From the NCBI GenBank assembly GCA_039984715.1, contig JBDWUA010000009.1, forward strand, positions 149,711 to 213,710: 64,000 nt of DNA, read 5' to 3'. A program made the position numbers and the translations under genes. The notes under the pieces were generated by a model that saw only the letters and a program-made list of their open reading frames with translations, was not told the DNA's origin and did no database searches. Positions 26,192 through 35,095 of the stretch are shown here, piece after piece (positions within the stretch are counted from its first letter, which is position 1; every line of letters begins with the position of its first letter). This stretch comes from JABSSA01 sp039984715. GTDB lineage: Bacteria > Pseudomonadota > Alphaproteobacteria > Rhodobacterales > Rhodobacteraceae.

Positions 26192-26922
26192 TTGGCTGCC
26201 TCCAATGCTGTTATGATTGGCGTAAATTTATCTGCGGTCAGGGATGCGCCCCCGACAAGACCACCATCGACATCACCAAGCGACATGATTTCGGTCGCGT
26301 TGGTGGCGTTAACTGATCCCCCATAAAGAATGGAGATGTTTGCATCCTGTAAGCATGAACGCAGATGTGCGTGGCTTGCAGCTATTTCGTCCGTCGTCGG
26401 TGTCAATCCGGTGCCAATCGCCCATATTGGCTCATAGGCGAGAATGGTGTTGTCTACGGTGGCACCCGTGGGCACGGAACCTGCGACCTGCGCCTCAAGC
26501 ACATCCAACGTCTGGCCCGCGCGGTATTGAGCTTCGGTTTCGCCCACACAAATGATGGCGGTTAACCCTGCGCACCAAACTGCGCGCGTCTTGGCGGCGA
26601 CTTGGTCATTGGTTTCACCGTGGAATTGCCTTCGTTCCGAATGGCCAGTGATGACATAGTCCGCCCCTACGTCCGCCAGCATATTTGCGGATATGTCTCC
26701 AGTGAATGCGCCGCTGGTTTCAGTGTGGCAATCTTGACCACCCAGCTTCAACGCTGTGGGCAGACCCTTGGAAACGGCCTGCGACAGAAGCGTTGAAGGC
26801 AAGCAAAGTGCGACCTCACAGCCAGCACTTTGCGCGGTTTCTCCGATTGTGACCACCTCAGCAAGATCGGCAGAAAGCCCGTTCATTTTCCAATTTCCAG
26901 CCGCGATCTGCCTGCGCATCAA
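26170..26922 (-). CDS. tpiA: Triosephosphate isomerase
   Basis: The 250-residue enzyme shows the active-site lysine in AGNWKMNG (residue 11 region), the catalytic histidine in ITGHSERR and the catalytic glutamate in LAYEPIWAIGTG. It interconverts dihydroxyacetone phosphate and glyceraldehyde-3-phosphate. Its presence in the cbb operon beside aldolase and epimerase is less common than the core genes and makes this operon close to self-sufficient. Its start overlaps the end of the aldolase gene by 4 nt. Confidence 0.95.
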   Translation of the reverse strand: MMRRQIAAGNWKMNGLSADLAEVVTIGETAQSAGCEVALCLPSTLLSQAVSKGLPTALKLGGQDCHTETSGAFTGDISANMLADVGADYVITGHSERRQFHGETNDQVAAKTRAVWCAGLTAIICVGETEAQYRAGQTLDVLEAQVAGSVPTGATVDNTILAYEPIWAIGTGLTPTTDEIAASHAHLRSCLQDANISILYGGSVNATNATEIMSLGDVDGGLVGGASLTADKFTPIITALEAAKCLLTAQ

Positions 26923-27968
26923 AGTACCCCGTCGCTATAACGCTTGGCCATGTCGTCAATGTCGATCACGCTGATCTTGCTTGCATTGCCTGCCGTGCCA
27001 AAACGTTCGAACCGATCAAGACAGAGCCTTTCCATTTCCGCCATCGCCGGGATCAGGAATTTGCGTGGATCAAATTCACTTGCCTTGTCCGAGGCGACCT
27101 TGCGGAATTGACCGGTCATTGCCATGCGGCAATCGGTGTCGATGTTGACCTTGCGCACGCCGGATTTGATGCCGCGCTCAATCTCTTCGACGGGCACCCC
27201 ATAGGTCTGGGGCATGTCGCCGCCGCTCTCATTGATCAGGTCCTGAAGGTGCTGGGGAACCGAGCTTGATCCGTGCATGACAAGATGCACATTTGGAATT
27301 CGCGCGTGGATTTCCTCGATGCGCTTCATGGCAAGGATTTCGCCATCTGGTTTGCGGCTGAATTTATAGGCGCCGTGGCTGGTTCCGCAGGCAATGGCCA
27401 ACGCATCAACTTTGGTCTTGGCCACGAAATCTTCGGCTTGAATAGGGTCGGTCAGCAAATCTTCCATGCTGATTTTGCCTTCTGCCCCAGAGCCGTCTTC
27501 CTTTGCGGCCTCGCCTGTTTCCAGACTGCCCAGAACACCCAATTCGCCTTCGACCGACGCGCCAACCCAATGCGCCATGCGTGACACGCGTTCTGTGATT
27601 TCGACGTTGTATTCATAAGAAGCTGGGGTTTTCATGTCTGCTTCAAGAGAGCCGTCCATCATTACGCTGGTGAACCCGTGACGTATGGCACTGAGGCATG
27701 TCTGTTCGTTATTGCCGTGGTCTTGGTGCATACAGACCGGGATGGCGGGATACATTTCAGCCAACGCTTGCACCATGTGGCGCAGCATGATGTCACCCGC
27801 ATAAGACCGCGCCCCGCGGCTGGCCTGCATTATGACGGGTGCATCACAGGCCTGCGCGGCTTTCATGATCGCAAGACCCTGCTCCATATTGTTGATGTTG
27901 AAGGCGGGCACGCCGTAACCGCATTCCGCCGCGTGATCGAGAAGTTGTCGAAGAGTGATAAGGGACAT
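26919..27968 (-). CDS. cbbA: Class II fructose/sedoheptulose-bisphosphate aldolase
   Basis: The 349-residue protein starts MSLITLRQLLDHAAECGYGVPAFN and carries the zinc-binding CMHQDHGNN motif and the C-terminal KVNIDTDCRMAMTGQFRK, as in Calvin-cycle type class II aldolases. It condenses triose phosphates to fructose-1,6- and sedoheptulose-1,7-bisphosphate. An upstream in-frame extension to 28148 lies inside pgk and is rejected in favour of the ATG at 27968, 4 nt after the pgk stop. Confidence 0.95.
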   Translation of the reverse strand: MSLITLRQLLDHAAECGYGVPAFNINNMEQGLAIMKAAQACDAPVIMQASRGARSYAGDIMLRHMVQALAEMYPAIPVCMHQDHGNNEQTCLSAIRHGFTSVMMDGSLEADMKTPASYEYNVEITERVSRMAHWVGASVEGELGVLGSLETGEAAKEDGSGAEGKISMEDLLTDPIQAEDFVAKTKVDALAIACGTSHGAYKFSRKPDGEILAMKRIEEIHARIPNVHLVMHGSSSVPQHLQDLINESGGDMPQTYGVPVEEIERGIKSGVRKVNIDTDCRMAMTGQFRKVASDKASEFDPRKFLIPAMAEMERLCLDRFERFGTAGNASKISVIDIDDMAKRYSDGVL

Positions 27969-27972
27969 TAAT

Positions 27973-29175
27973 TCAGACCTTTTCGTGTTGCATGAGGGCT
28001 GCAACGCCGGGGAGCGTGCGCCCTTCCAGCCATTCCAGAAACGCGCCTCCAGCGGAGGAGACATAGGTGAAGTCGCTGGCGACCCCGGCGATGTTGAGCG
28101 CCGCGACGGTGTCACCGCCCCCGGCGACTGATACGCATTTATGCGCACGGGTCATTTCGGCGGCTTTGCTCGCCAGTGCTTTGGTTGCAGCATCAAAGGG
28201 CTGCATTTCAAATGCGCCCAATGGGCCGTTCCACAGGATCGTTCGCGACGTCTCTAAGACCTGTGCGAACTGCGCAACGGCTGCAGGGCCCGCATCAAGG
28301 ATCATCGCGTCTGCCGGACAACCGTCGGAGGCCACCGTTTCCGTTTCAGCCCCTGCTGCGAATTCCCGCGCGACAACAACATCGACCGGAAGGTGAATGG
28401 TACAGCCTGCGGCCTTGGCTAGGGTTTTGATCTTGTTGACTGTGTCCAACTGATCGGCTTCATGAAGCGATTTGCCGATTGGCGCGCCGTCAGCGAACAA
28501 AAAAGTATTGGCCATGCCACCGCCGACGATCAAATGATCGACCCGGCCGACCAAATTTTTCAGAACTTCGATCTTGGATGACACCTTGGCCCCGCCGACA
28601 ATGGCGACAGAAGGGCGCTGCGGGTTTTCAAGCGCCGAACGCAACGCCACAAGCTCTTCCATCATCAGAGGTCCGGCAAAGGCAGGCATCAATTGAGCGA
28701 TGGCCTCGGTCGAGGCATGGGCACGATGGGCGCAGGAAAACGCGTCGTTGACATATATGTCGCCCAACCGCGCAAACTCGCGCGCAAGCGTGGGATCATT
28801 GACCTGTTCGCCACGATGGTATCTCACATTCTCGCATAAAAGCACGTCGCCGTTTTCCAACGCGTTGGCGTGGACTTCCGCAGATTGGCCGGCGCTGACA
28901 TCCGAAAAACGCACGGGCACGCCAAGAGCTTTGGACAAAGTCTGACGCAGCTTGTCGACTGAGAAAACTGGGTTCATCTCCCCGTTGGGGCGCCCCAAAT
29001 GCGTTAGGATCACCAGCCGCGCCCCATTGGCAAGCAACGGCTTCATACCTGCGGCAAAGCGGTCGATCCGCGTGGCGTCAGTCACCTGGCCATCCTGCAC
29101 CGGAACGTTAAGGTCGGCTCGAACCACAAGCCGTTTGCCCGCCACGTCCCTGCCTTGAATTGAGCGGAGCGCCAT
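27973..29175 (-). CDS. pgk: Phosphoglycerate kinase
   Basis: This 400-residue enzyme shows the standard Pgk signatures: VRADLNVPVQDGQ at the N-terminus, LTHLGRPNGE, and the nucleotide-binding SVAGGGDTVAAL near the C-terminus. It phosphorylates 3-phosphoglycerate from RuBisCO. Its ATG shares one base with the end of the gap stop region, so the genes are tightly coupled. Confidence 0.96.
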   Translation of the reverse strand: MALRSIQGRDVAGKRLVVRADLNVPVQDGQVTDATRIDRFAAGMKPLLANGARLVILTHLGRPNGEMNPVFSVDKLRQTLSKALGVPVRFSDVSAGQSAEVHANALENGDVLLCENVRYHRGEQVNDPTLAREFARLGDIYVNDAFSCAHRAHASTEAIAQLMPAFAGPLMMEELVALRSALENPQRPSVAIVGGAKVSSKIEVLKNLVGRVDHLIVGGGMANTFLFADGAPIGKSLHEADQLDTVNKIKTLAKAAGCTIHLPVDVVVAREFAAGAETETVASDGCPADAMILDAGPAAVAQFAQVLETSRTILWNGPLGAFEMQPFDAATKALASKAAEMTRAHKCVSVAGGGDTVAALNIAGVASDFTYVSSAGGAFLEWLEGRTLPGVAALMQHEKV

Positions 29176-30176
29176 CAGATCAGTTTCCCCATTACCACGG
29201 CTGTGTCAGCCATGCGGTTCGAGAAACCCCATTCATTATCGTACCAGCTGAGGATGCGGCACATCGTGCCTTCCATCACTTTGGTTTGGTCCATATGGAA
29301 AATCGACGAGTGCGCATCGTGGTTAAAGTCGACTGAAACATTGGCACTGTCGGTGTAACTCAGAACGCCCTTCATCGGCCCGTCAGCGGAGGCCCGGATC
29401 GCGTTGTTAATTTCTTCGACCGATGTATTACGCGTGGCCTCGAACGTCAGGTCGACAACCGACACATTCGGTGTTGGCACCCGGATTGCGACACCGTCCA
29501 GCTTGCCCTTGAGTTCAGGAAGCACCAGACCTACCGCCTTGGCGGCACCCGTGGACGTGGGGATCATCGATAGGGACGCGGCACGAGCGCGGTAAAGATC
29601 ATAACGCATCACATCCAGCGTCGGCTGATCGCCCGTATAACTGTGAATCGTGGTCATGAAGCCACGCTTGATGCCAATCGTGTCATTCAACACTTTGGCC
29701 ACGGGCGACAGGCAGTTGGTGGTGCATGATGCGTTGGAGACAACGGTATCCGCCGCCGTCAAAACATTATCGTTCACCCCAAAGACAATTGTCTTGTCGG
29801 CATCGGTGCATGGGGCAGACACCAGAACCCTTTTCGAACCATTCTCCAAATGGGCCCTAGCTGTTTCAAGCTTGGTAAAAATCCCGGTGCATTCCATGGC
29901 GATATCAACGCCAGTCCAAGGCAGGTCCTCGGGGTTACGAATGGCAGTGACCTTGATCGGGCCACGACCCACATCAATCCAGTCTTCGCCGGCGGTCACC
30001 TCTCCGGGAAAACGTCCGTGCACGCTGTCAAAGCGCAGCAGATGAGCGTTGGTTTCCACCGGGCCAAGGTCGTTGATGGCGACCACTTCGATATCCGTCC
30101 GGCCGGATTCAACGATAGCGCGCAGCACATTTCTTCCGATACGGCCGAAGCCGTTTATAGCAACTTTTACAGTCAT
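29175..30176 (-). CDS. gap: Glyceraldehyde-3-phosphate dehydrogenase
   Basis: The 333-residue protein has the NAD(P)-binding NGFGRIGRNVLRA, the catalytic cysteine in SNASCTTNCLSP and the C-terminal SWYDNEWGFSNRM. It reduces 1,3-bisphosphoglycerate. It sits between the transketolase and phosphoglycerate kinase genes, as in many proteobacterial cbb operons (cbbG). Confidence 0.96.
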   Translation of the reverse strand: MTVKVAINGFGRIGRNVLRAIVESGRTDIEVVAINDLGPVETNAHLLRFDSVHGRFPGEVTAGEDWIDVGRGPIKVTAIRNPEDLPWTGVDIAMECTGIFTKLETARAHLENGSKRVLVSAPCTDADKTIVFGVNDNVLTAADTVVSNASCTTNCLSPVAKVLNDTIGIKRGFMTTIHSYTGDQPTLDVMRYDLYRARAASLSMIPTSTGAAKAVGLVLPELKGKLDGVAIRVPTPNVSVVDLTFEATRNTSVEEINNAIRASADGPMKGVLSYTDSANVSVDFNHDAHSSIFHMDQTKVMEGTMCRILSWYDNEWGFSNRMADTAVVMGKLI

Positions 30177-30186
30177 GTTGTCCTCG

Positions 30187-32160
30187 TCAGATCATTGATT
30201 TTGCTTTGTCGACAATGGCTTGTGCCGTAATGCCGAAATGTTCATAAAGCTGTGGTGCAGGGGCCGAAGCCCCAAAACCCGTCATCCCGACAAAGCCGTC
30301 GGACGGTCGTAAGAACAAATCCCAACCTTGCTGGATCGCCGCCTCAACCCCGATACGGGGTGCATGGCCCAATACATGTGCCTGATAATCGGCGTCTTGC
30401 GTTTTGAACAATTCGAAAGACGGTGCCGATACGACCACAGCACGAATGCCGTCAGCGGCCAGTGCGTCGGCGGCGCTTAGCGCCAATTCGACTTCGGATC
30501 CGGTGGCGATCAGCGTCACCTGCCGGTCTTTGACGTCGCGCAGGACGTATGCCCCGCGCGCTGTCAGGTTTTCATGCGATGTGTTCTCGCGCGTCAACGG
30601 AAGGCCTTGGCGTGACAATGCCAAAAGCGTTGGCGCGGTCTGTGAGGCGCAGGCAATTTCCCAAGCCTCCGCAGTTTCCACCGCGTCGCATGGCCGAAGG
30701 ACGATAAGGTTGGGAATGGCACGCAGACTGGCGATTGTTTCCACTGGTTGGTGTGTTGGTCCGTCTTCGCCCAACCCAATCGAGTCATGGGTCATCACAA
30801 AAGTCGTGGGCACCCCCATCAAAGCCGCCAACCGGATCGCCGGGCGCGCGTAATCGGCAAACGCAAGAAATGTGCCGCCATATGGACGGAACAAGCCTGA
30901 CAAAGCGATACCGTTCATCGCCGTCGACATGCCAAACTCGCGTACCCCGTAGTGGATGTAGCTGCCACTAAAGTCGCCCTTCGTGACCGAGATTTGTCCT
31001 TTGGAGCGGGTCAGGTTCGACCCAGTCAAATCCGCAGACCCACCGACGGAAAAGGGCAGGGCGTCATTGACAACGTTCAACGCCATCTCGCTTGCTTTGC
31101 GTGTGGCTAGTTTGGGCTTTTCTTCGATCAGCTTGGCCTTAAAGGCGGCCATCGCCTTTGTTAACGGTGTTATGCTTTGTGCGAGGTGCGCGTTAAAGGT
31201 GCTGCGGTTGGTTGAGCTGGCGAGCTTGGCCTCCCAGTTCGCGCGTTTGTTGGCCCCACGTCCGGCGATGGTCGCCCATGCGGCGTAAACGTCTTGCGGG
31301 ATTTCAAACGGGGCATGCGCCCAACTCAAATGCGCCCGAGCCGCTGCGATCTCGTCTTTACCCAGTGGTGCACCATGCACGTCATGGCCGCCCTGTTTGT
31401 TAGGGGCGCCGAAACCGATGGTTGTTCGGCAGGCGATCATCGACGGGCGTGGGTCATTGCGAGCGGATTCGATGGCATCGCCAACTTCGGTTGTGTTGTG
31501 GCCATCGCAAGATAGGACCTGCCAACCTGCCGCCGCAAAGCGTGCCATCTGATCCGTTGAGGTCGCAAGATCAGTGTCGCCGTCGATTGTGATGCGGTTG
31601 TCGTCCCACATCACGACCAGATTTCCCAAGCCAAGGTGGCCCGCAAAATCGATCGCCTCATGGCTGACGCCCTCCATCAGGCAACCGTCACCCGCGATTA
31701 CATAGGTGAAATGGTCAATGAGATCGGGAAAGCGCGCGTTGCCCATTCGTTCAGACAGGGCTATGCCGACCGCCGTCGCAATCCCCTGTCCAAGCGGGCC
31801 AGTGGTGACTTCTATTCCTTTCGCGTGACCAATTTCAGGGTGGCCCGCTGTTCGGCTGCCAAGTTGACGGAAGGCGCGGATTTGATCCATGCCCATGTCG
31901 TCATACCCAAGCAGATGATTGATCGCATATAGCAGCATCGAGCCGTGACCCGCCGACAGCACAAAACGGTCGCGGTTCGGCCAGCAGTGATCCGTTGGGT
32001 CGACGTTGACAAAGCGATTGAACAGAACGGTCGCGACATCGGCCATTCCCATCGGCATTCCGGGGTGGCCAGAGTTGGCGGCCTGAACTGCATCCATGGT
32101 GAGGGCGCGAATGGCGTTGGCCATTAGGCGTTCGTCTGCGGGTCTTATCTGGGTGTTCAT
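30187..32160 (-). CDS. cbbT: Transketolase
   Basis: The 657-residue enzyme shows the thiamine diphosphate motif GDGCLMEGVSHEA, the N-terminal NSGHPGMPMGMADVA and the C-terminal pyrimidine-binding MTHDSIGLGEDGPTHQPVE. It shuffles two-carbon units during regeneration of ribulose-5-phosphate. GGAGGATGCC precedes the ATG. It follows the phosphoribulokinase gene with a 10-nt gap. Confidence 0.96.
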   Translation of the reverse strand: MNTQIRPADERLMANAIRALTMDAVQAANSGHPGMPMGMADVATVLFNRFVNVDPTDHCWPNRDRFVLSAGHGSMLLYAINHLLGYDDMGMDQIRAFRQLGSRTAGHPEIGHAKGIEVTTGPLGQGIATAVGIALSERMGNARFPDLIDHFTYVIAGDGCLMEGVSHEAIDFAGHLGLGNLVVMWDDNRITIDGDTDLATSTDQMARFAAAGWQVLSCDGHNTTEVGDAIESARNDPRPSMIACRTTIGFGAPNKQGGHDVHGAPLGKDEIAAARAHLSWAHAPFEIPQDVYAAWATIAGRGANKRANWEAKLASSTNRSTFNAHLAQSITPLTKAMAAFKAKLIEEKPKLATRKASEMALNVVNDALPFSVGGSADLTGSNLTRSKGQISVTKGDFSGSYIHYGVREFGMSTAMNGIALSGLFRPYGGTFLAFADYARPAIRLAALMGVPTTFVMTHDSIGLGEDGPTHQPVETIASLRAIPNLIVLRPCDAVETAEAWEIACASQTAPTLLALSRQGLPLTRENTSHENLTARGAYVLRDVKDRQVTLIATGSEVELALSAADALAADGIRAVVVSAPSFELFKTQDADYQAHVLGHAPRIGVEAAIQQGWDLFLRPSDGFVGMTGFGASAPAPQLYEHFGITAQAIVDKAKSMI

Positions 32161-32170
32161 GGCATCCTCC

Positions 32171-33049
32171 TCAGTCGCGCAATTTCCGCGCGTTTGTGAC
32201 CAACCGCTCGATAAGCGGCGTCAGGATTAACTGCATCGCCAGATCCTGCTTGTTTCCGGGAATGACGATGGAATTGGCCCGGCTCATCCACGAGCCAGAA
32301 ATCATCGACGTCAGATATGGGAAATCGATGCCGCGCGGATTCTTGAACCGGATCACGACAAGGCTTTCGTCTGGCGTAGGAATCCAGCGCGCAATGAATG
32401 GGTTTGACGTATCAACCATCGGAACCCGCTGGAAATTGATATCCGTCTCGGTGAATTGTGGGCAGATGCAGTGAACATAGGCGTGCATCCGGCGAAGGAT
32501 GGTGTCGGTGACGGCTTCGGTTGAATAACCGCGCGACGCCCGGTCGCGGTGGATTTTCTGCGTCCATTCCAGATTGATAACTGGCACGACACCAATTTTC
32601 AGGTCGGCAAAACTCGGCAGATTGACCTCGTCGTTGGCAACCGAGCCATGCAGCCCTTCATAGAACAAAAGGTCTGTGCCCTCTTCAAAGGGGGCCCAAG
32701 CGGTGAATTCGCCGGGTGCCACGCCATGTCGTTCAGATTCTTCGGCGTCGTGCACGTAATGACGGGAACGGCCTTTACCTTGTTCACCATATTCGCGGAA
32801 CACGCGTTCAAGCTCTGCCAGTTCATTCGCTTCATAAGAAAAATGAGAGAACGTCTCGTCGCCAGCTTCATGCCGTCTGGCGAGTTCTGCTAACATGTCG
32901 GCGCGGTTGTAGCGATGGAACGCGTCGCCCTCAATTGAAACGGCTTTAATCCCCTCGCGGCGAAAAATCTGGTCAAATGTATCTTTGACCGTCGAAGTTC
33001 CCGCCCCCGAAGAGCCCGTTACGCTGATGATGGGGTGCTTCTTGCTCAT
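32171..33049 (-). CDS. cbbP: Phosphoribulokinase (proteobacterial type)
   Basis: The 292-residue protein starts with KHPIISVTGSSGAGTSTV, the P-loop typical of the short, allosterically regulated bacterial phosphoribulokinases rather than the plant/cyanobacterial type. HYVHDAEESERHG and LLFYEGLHGSV fit as well. It makes ribulose-1,5-bisphosphate and, with RuBisCO, defines the Calvin cycle. It begins 3 nt after the cbbF stop. Confidence 0.96.
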   Translation of the reverse strand: MSKKHPIISVTGSSGAGTSTVKDTFDQIFRREGIKAVSIEGDAFHRYNRADMLAELARRHEAGDETFSHFSYEANELAELERVFREYGEQGKGRSRHYVHDAEESERHGVAPGEFTAWAPFEEGTDLLFYEGLHGSVANDEVNLPSFADLKIGVVPVINLEWTQKIHRDRASRGYSTEAVTDTILRRMHAYVHCICPQFTETDINFQRVPMVDTSNPFIARWIPTPDESLVVIRFKNPRGIDFPYLTSMISGSWMSRANSIVIPGNKQDLAMQLILTPLIERLVTNARKLRD

Positions 33050-33052
33050 GTC

Positions 33053-34057
33053 TTATCCTCTGAATAAGCCGCGTTCGCTAAACAGCGCGGAGGCTTCATG
33101 TTCGGGTAGGTCGAAATACGTGACGACACGGGCAACCTTGTTGGCACTGCCAAACACAAAGGGAACTCGCGCATGCAAATGATCGGGGACCGCGTCCAAA
33201 ATTGGCTCGATCCCATCAGTTGCTCGGCCGCCTGCCTGTTCAATCAGGAACCCAATGGGGGCGCATTCATACACAAGACGTAACCGCCCTTTGCCGTAGC
33301 CTTTTCGGGTATCGTCGGGGTAAAGGAAGATCCCACCACGCGTCAAAATGCGGTGGGTTTCAGCAACCAAAGACGCAATCCAGCGCATGTTAAAATCGTG
33401 GCCCATAGGCCCTTCAGAACCCGCAACACGGTCGTCGATATACGCCCGGATCGGCGAGGGCCAATGGCGATAGTTCGAAGTATTTATGGCGTATTCTGCG
33501 GACTCTTCCGGCACGGGTTTGATCTTGCCCGTGAAAACGAATTGTCCGGTTTCGGGATCAAGCACATAATTCAAAACACCGTCGCCGAAGCTTATGACCA
33601 AACAGCATTGCGGTCCGAAAATCGAATAGCCCGCGACACGTATATCTCGCCCAGGACGCAGAAAGCTCGCCTCGGGCGTGTCTTCCGCGTCGTAGATTGC
33701 AAAGATGGTTCCGATCGAAACATTTGTGTCGATGTTAGAAGAACCATCCAGCGGATCGATGGCGAGAGCGAGGCTACCCTTCGGGTTGAGAATTACGGCG
33801 TCGTCTTGTTCCTCGGAGGCATAGTAGCGCACATCGGATTGTTTCAGCGCTTCCATGAATGCATCATCTGCAATCACATCCAAAGCCTTCTGCCCGTCAC
33901 CACCAAGGTTCGTGCCGCGAGCGTCAGCAAGATTTTCGTCGATACCACCTCGCGCAATTCGTTTGGCTATCTCGACCATGACGGTCGCCATCTGCTCGAC
34001 TGTGCGCACCAAGTCCGGTGCGACAGACGTAGGTAGTTCGCTCAAAATGCTTGGCAC
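33053..34057 (-). CDS. cbbF: Class I fructose-1,6-bisphosphatase
   Basis: The 334-residue enzyme has the metal-site signature DPLDGSSNIDTNVSIGT and the substrate-binding GIFLYPDDTRKGYGKGRLRL, as in class I bisphosphatases. In this setting it probably also cleaves sedoheptulose-1,7-bisphosphate, since no separate enzyme for that is seen. It uses a GTG start with GGGGAGGA 6-8 nt upstream. It is the first gene of the second cbb operon, divergent from a LysR regulator. Confidence 0.95.
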   Translation of the reverse strand: MPSILSELPTSVAPDLVRTVEQMATVMVEIAKRIARGGIDENLADARGTNLGGDGQKALDVIADDAFMEALKQSDVRYYASEEQDDAVILNPKGSLALAIDPLDGSSNIDTNVSIGTIFAIYDAEDTPEASFLRPGRDIRVAGYSIFGPQCCLVISFGDGVLNYVLDPETGQFVFTGKIKPVPEESAEYAINTSNYRHWPSPIRAYIDDRVAGSEGPMGHDFNMRWIASLVAETHRILTRGGIFLYPDDTRKGYGKGRLRLVYECAPIGFLIEQAGGRATDGIEPILDAVPDHLHARVPFVFGSANKVARVVTYFDLPEHEASALFSERGLFRG

Positions 34058-34159
34058 TTTTATGTCCTCCCCTGCGGAACAAGCCGCAAGAGAACACTTG
34101 CTTAACGAAGTATATTTTGAAATTTAATAAGAATGATGATGACTTAAAGAAAATTTAAA
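34058..34159. promoter_or_regulatory. Divergent cbbR1 / cbbF promoter region
   Basis: These 102 nt separate the divergent cbbF and LysR genes and should hold both promoters plus a CbbR operator. The region is AT-rich between about 34100 and 34159. LysR proteins usually bind a T-N11-A type site, but no single site stands out by eye. Confidence 0.6.
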
Positions 34160-35095
34160 ATGCTACGTCTGGATGCTATCACTCTTAAACAATTGCGGGC
34201 CTTGCATGCCGTTGCATCGCAAGGAAGCTTAACTGCGGCTGCGGCCGAAATAGGGCAGACGGTTCCGGCAATTCACAGTCAAATCAAGAACTTAGAAAAT
34301 GCGGTTGGCGTGCCGATTTTGGTGCGGCCATCAGGAGCAGGGCCGACAGAGCTGACGCCCGAAGGAGAAGAGGTTTTACGGGCGGCCACTCGGATTGAGG
34401 GGATTTTGTCGCAGGCTGCGGACCAAATCAGGGCGCGTGCCACAGGTCAAATCGGTCATGTGACGATTTCTGTTGTCTCGACAAGCAAGTATTTTGCGCC
34501 GGGCCTTGTAAAGATCCTGTCGCAAACCGAACCTGAAATCGGTATCTCTTTACGTGTTGGCAATCGCGAGTCTGTTATCGCCGATCTGGATGACGGGCGC
34601 TGCGAATTGGCCATCATGGGACGTCCCCCTCGCGTTCCTGCGGTTCGATCCCTGCCGCTCGGGCCCCATCCACATGGTGTGATCTTGCCCATTGACCATC
34701 CCTTTGCCCAAGAAGACGGCTTCGACCCGGCATTGCTTGTTCAGGAAACCTTTCTTTCGCGGGAACGCGGCTCGGGCACACGCATCCTAATGCAGCGGTT
34801 TCTGGACCGTTTTGAAGAGGGGCCAGTGGCCCAAATCGTCGAAATGGATTCGAATGAGACCATAAAGCAGGCGGTTCGCGCTGGGCTGGGGATTGCTTTG
34901 CTGTCGCTTCATACCGTCCATGACGAGCTGCAAGAAGGGCGTCTTGCGCAATTGCGGGGATTGCGTTTGCCAATTATCCGCCATTGGTATCTGGTCTGGC
35001 CCGCCCATGTAGAGCGCGGACCAGCCGCGACACGCATTGCTGAAAGAATAGAAAAGTTAAACGGCACGTTCCTACCGGGCAAGGCTAGCGTGTGA
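34160..35095 (+). CDS. cbbR: LysR-type regulator CbbR, first copy
   Basis: The 311-residue protein has an N-terminal LysR winged helix (LKQLRALHAVASQGSLTAAA, then QTVPAIHSQIKNLENAVGV) and an effector domain related to CbbR/RbcR proteins. It is divergent from the cbbF operon, which it probably activates in response to a Calvin-cycle metabolite. Its 3' end overlaps the 3' end of cbbO on the other strand by 11 nt. A second LysR gene guards the RuBisCO operon. Confidence 0.88.
   Translation: MLRLDAITLKQLRALHAVASQGSLTAAAAEIGQTVPAIHSQIKNLENAVGVPILVRPSGAGPTELTPEGEEVLRAATRIEGILSQAADQIRARATGQIGHVTISVVSTSKYFAPGLVKILSQTEPEIGISLRVGNRESVIADLDDGRCELAIMGRPPRVPAVRSLPLGPHPHGVILPIDHPFAQEDGFDPALLVQETFLSRERGSGTRILMQRFLDRFEEGPVAQIVEMDSNETIKQAVRAGLGIALLSLHTVHDELQEGRLAQLRGLRLPIIRHWYLVWPAHVERGPAATRIAERIEKLNGTFLPGKASV

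Noticed and set aside
26919..28148. Longer aldolase frame starting at 28148
   Set aside because: The extra 60 residues lie inside pgk in another frame and do not resemble the aldolase family; the ATG at 27968 gives the normal start.
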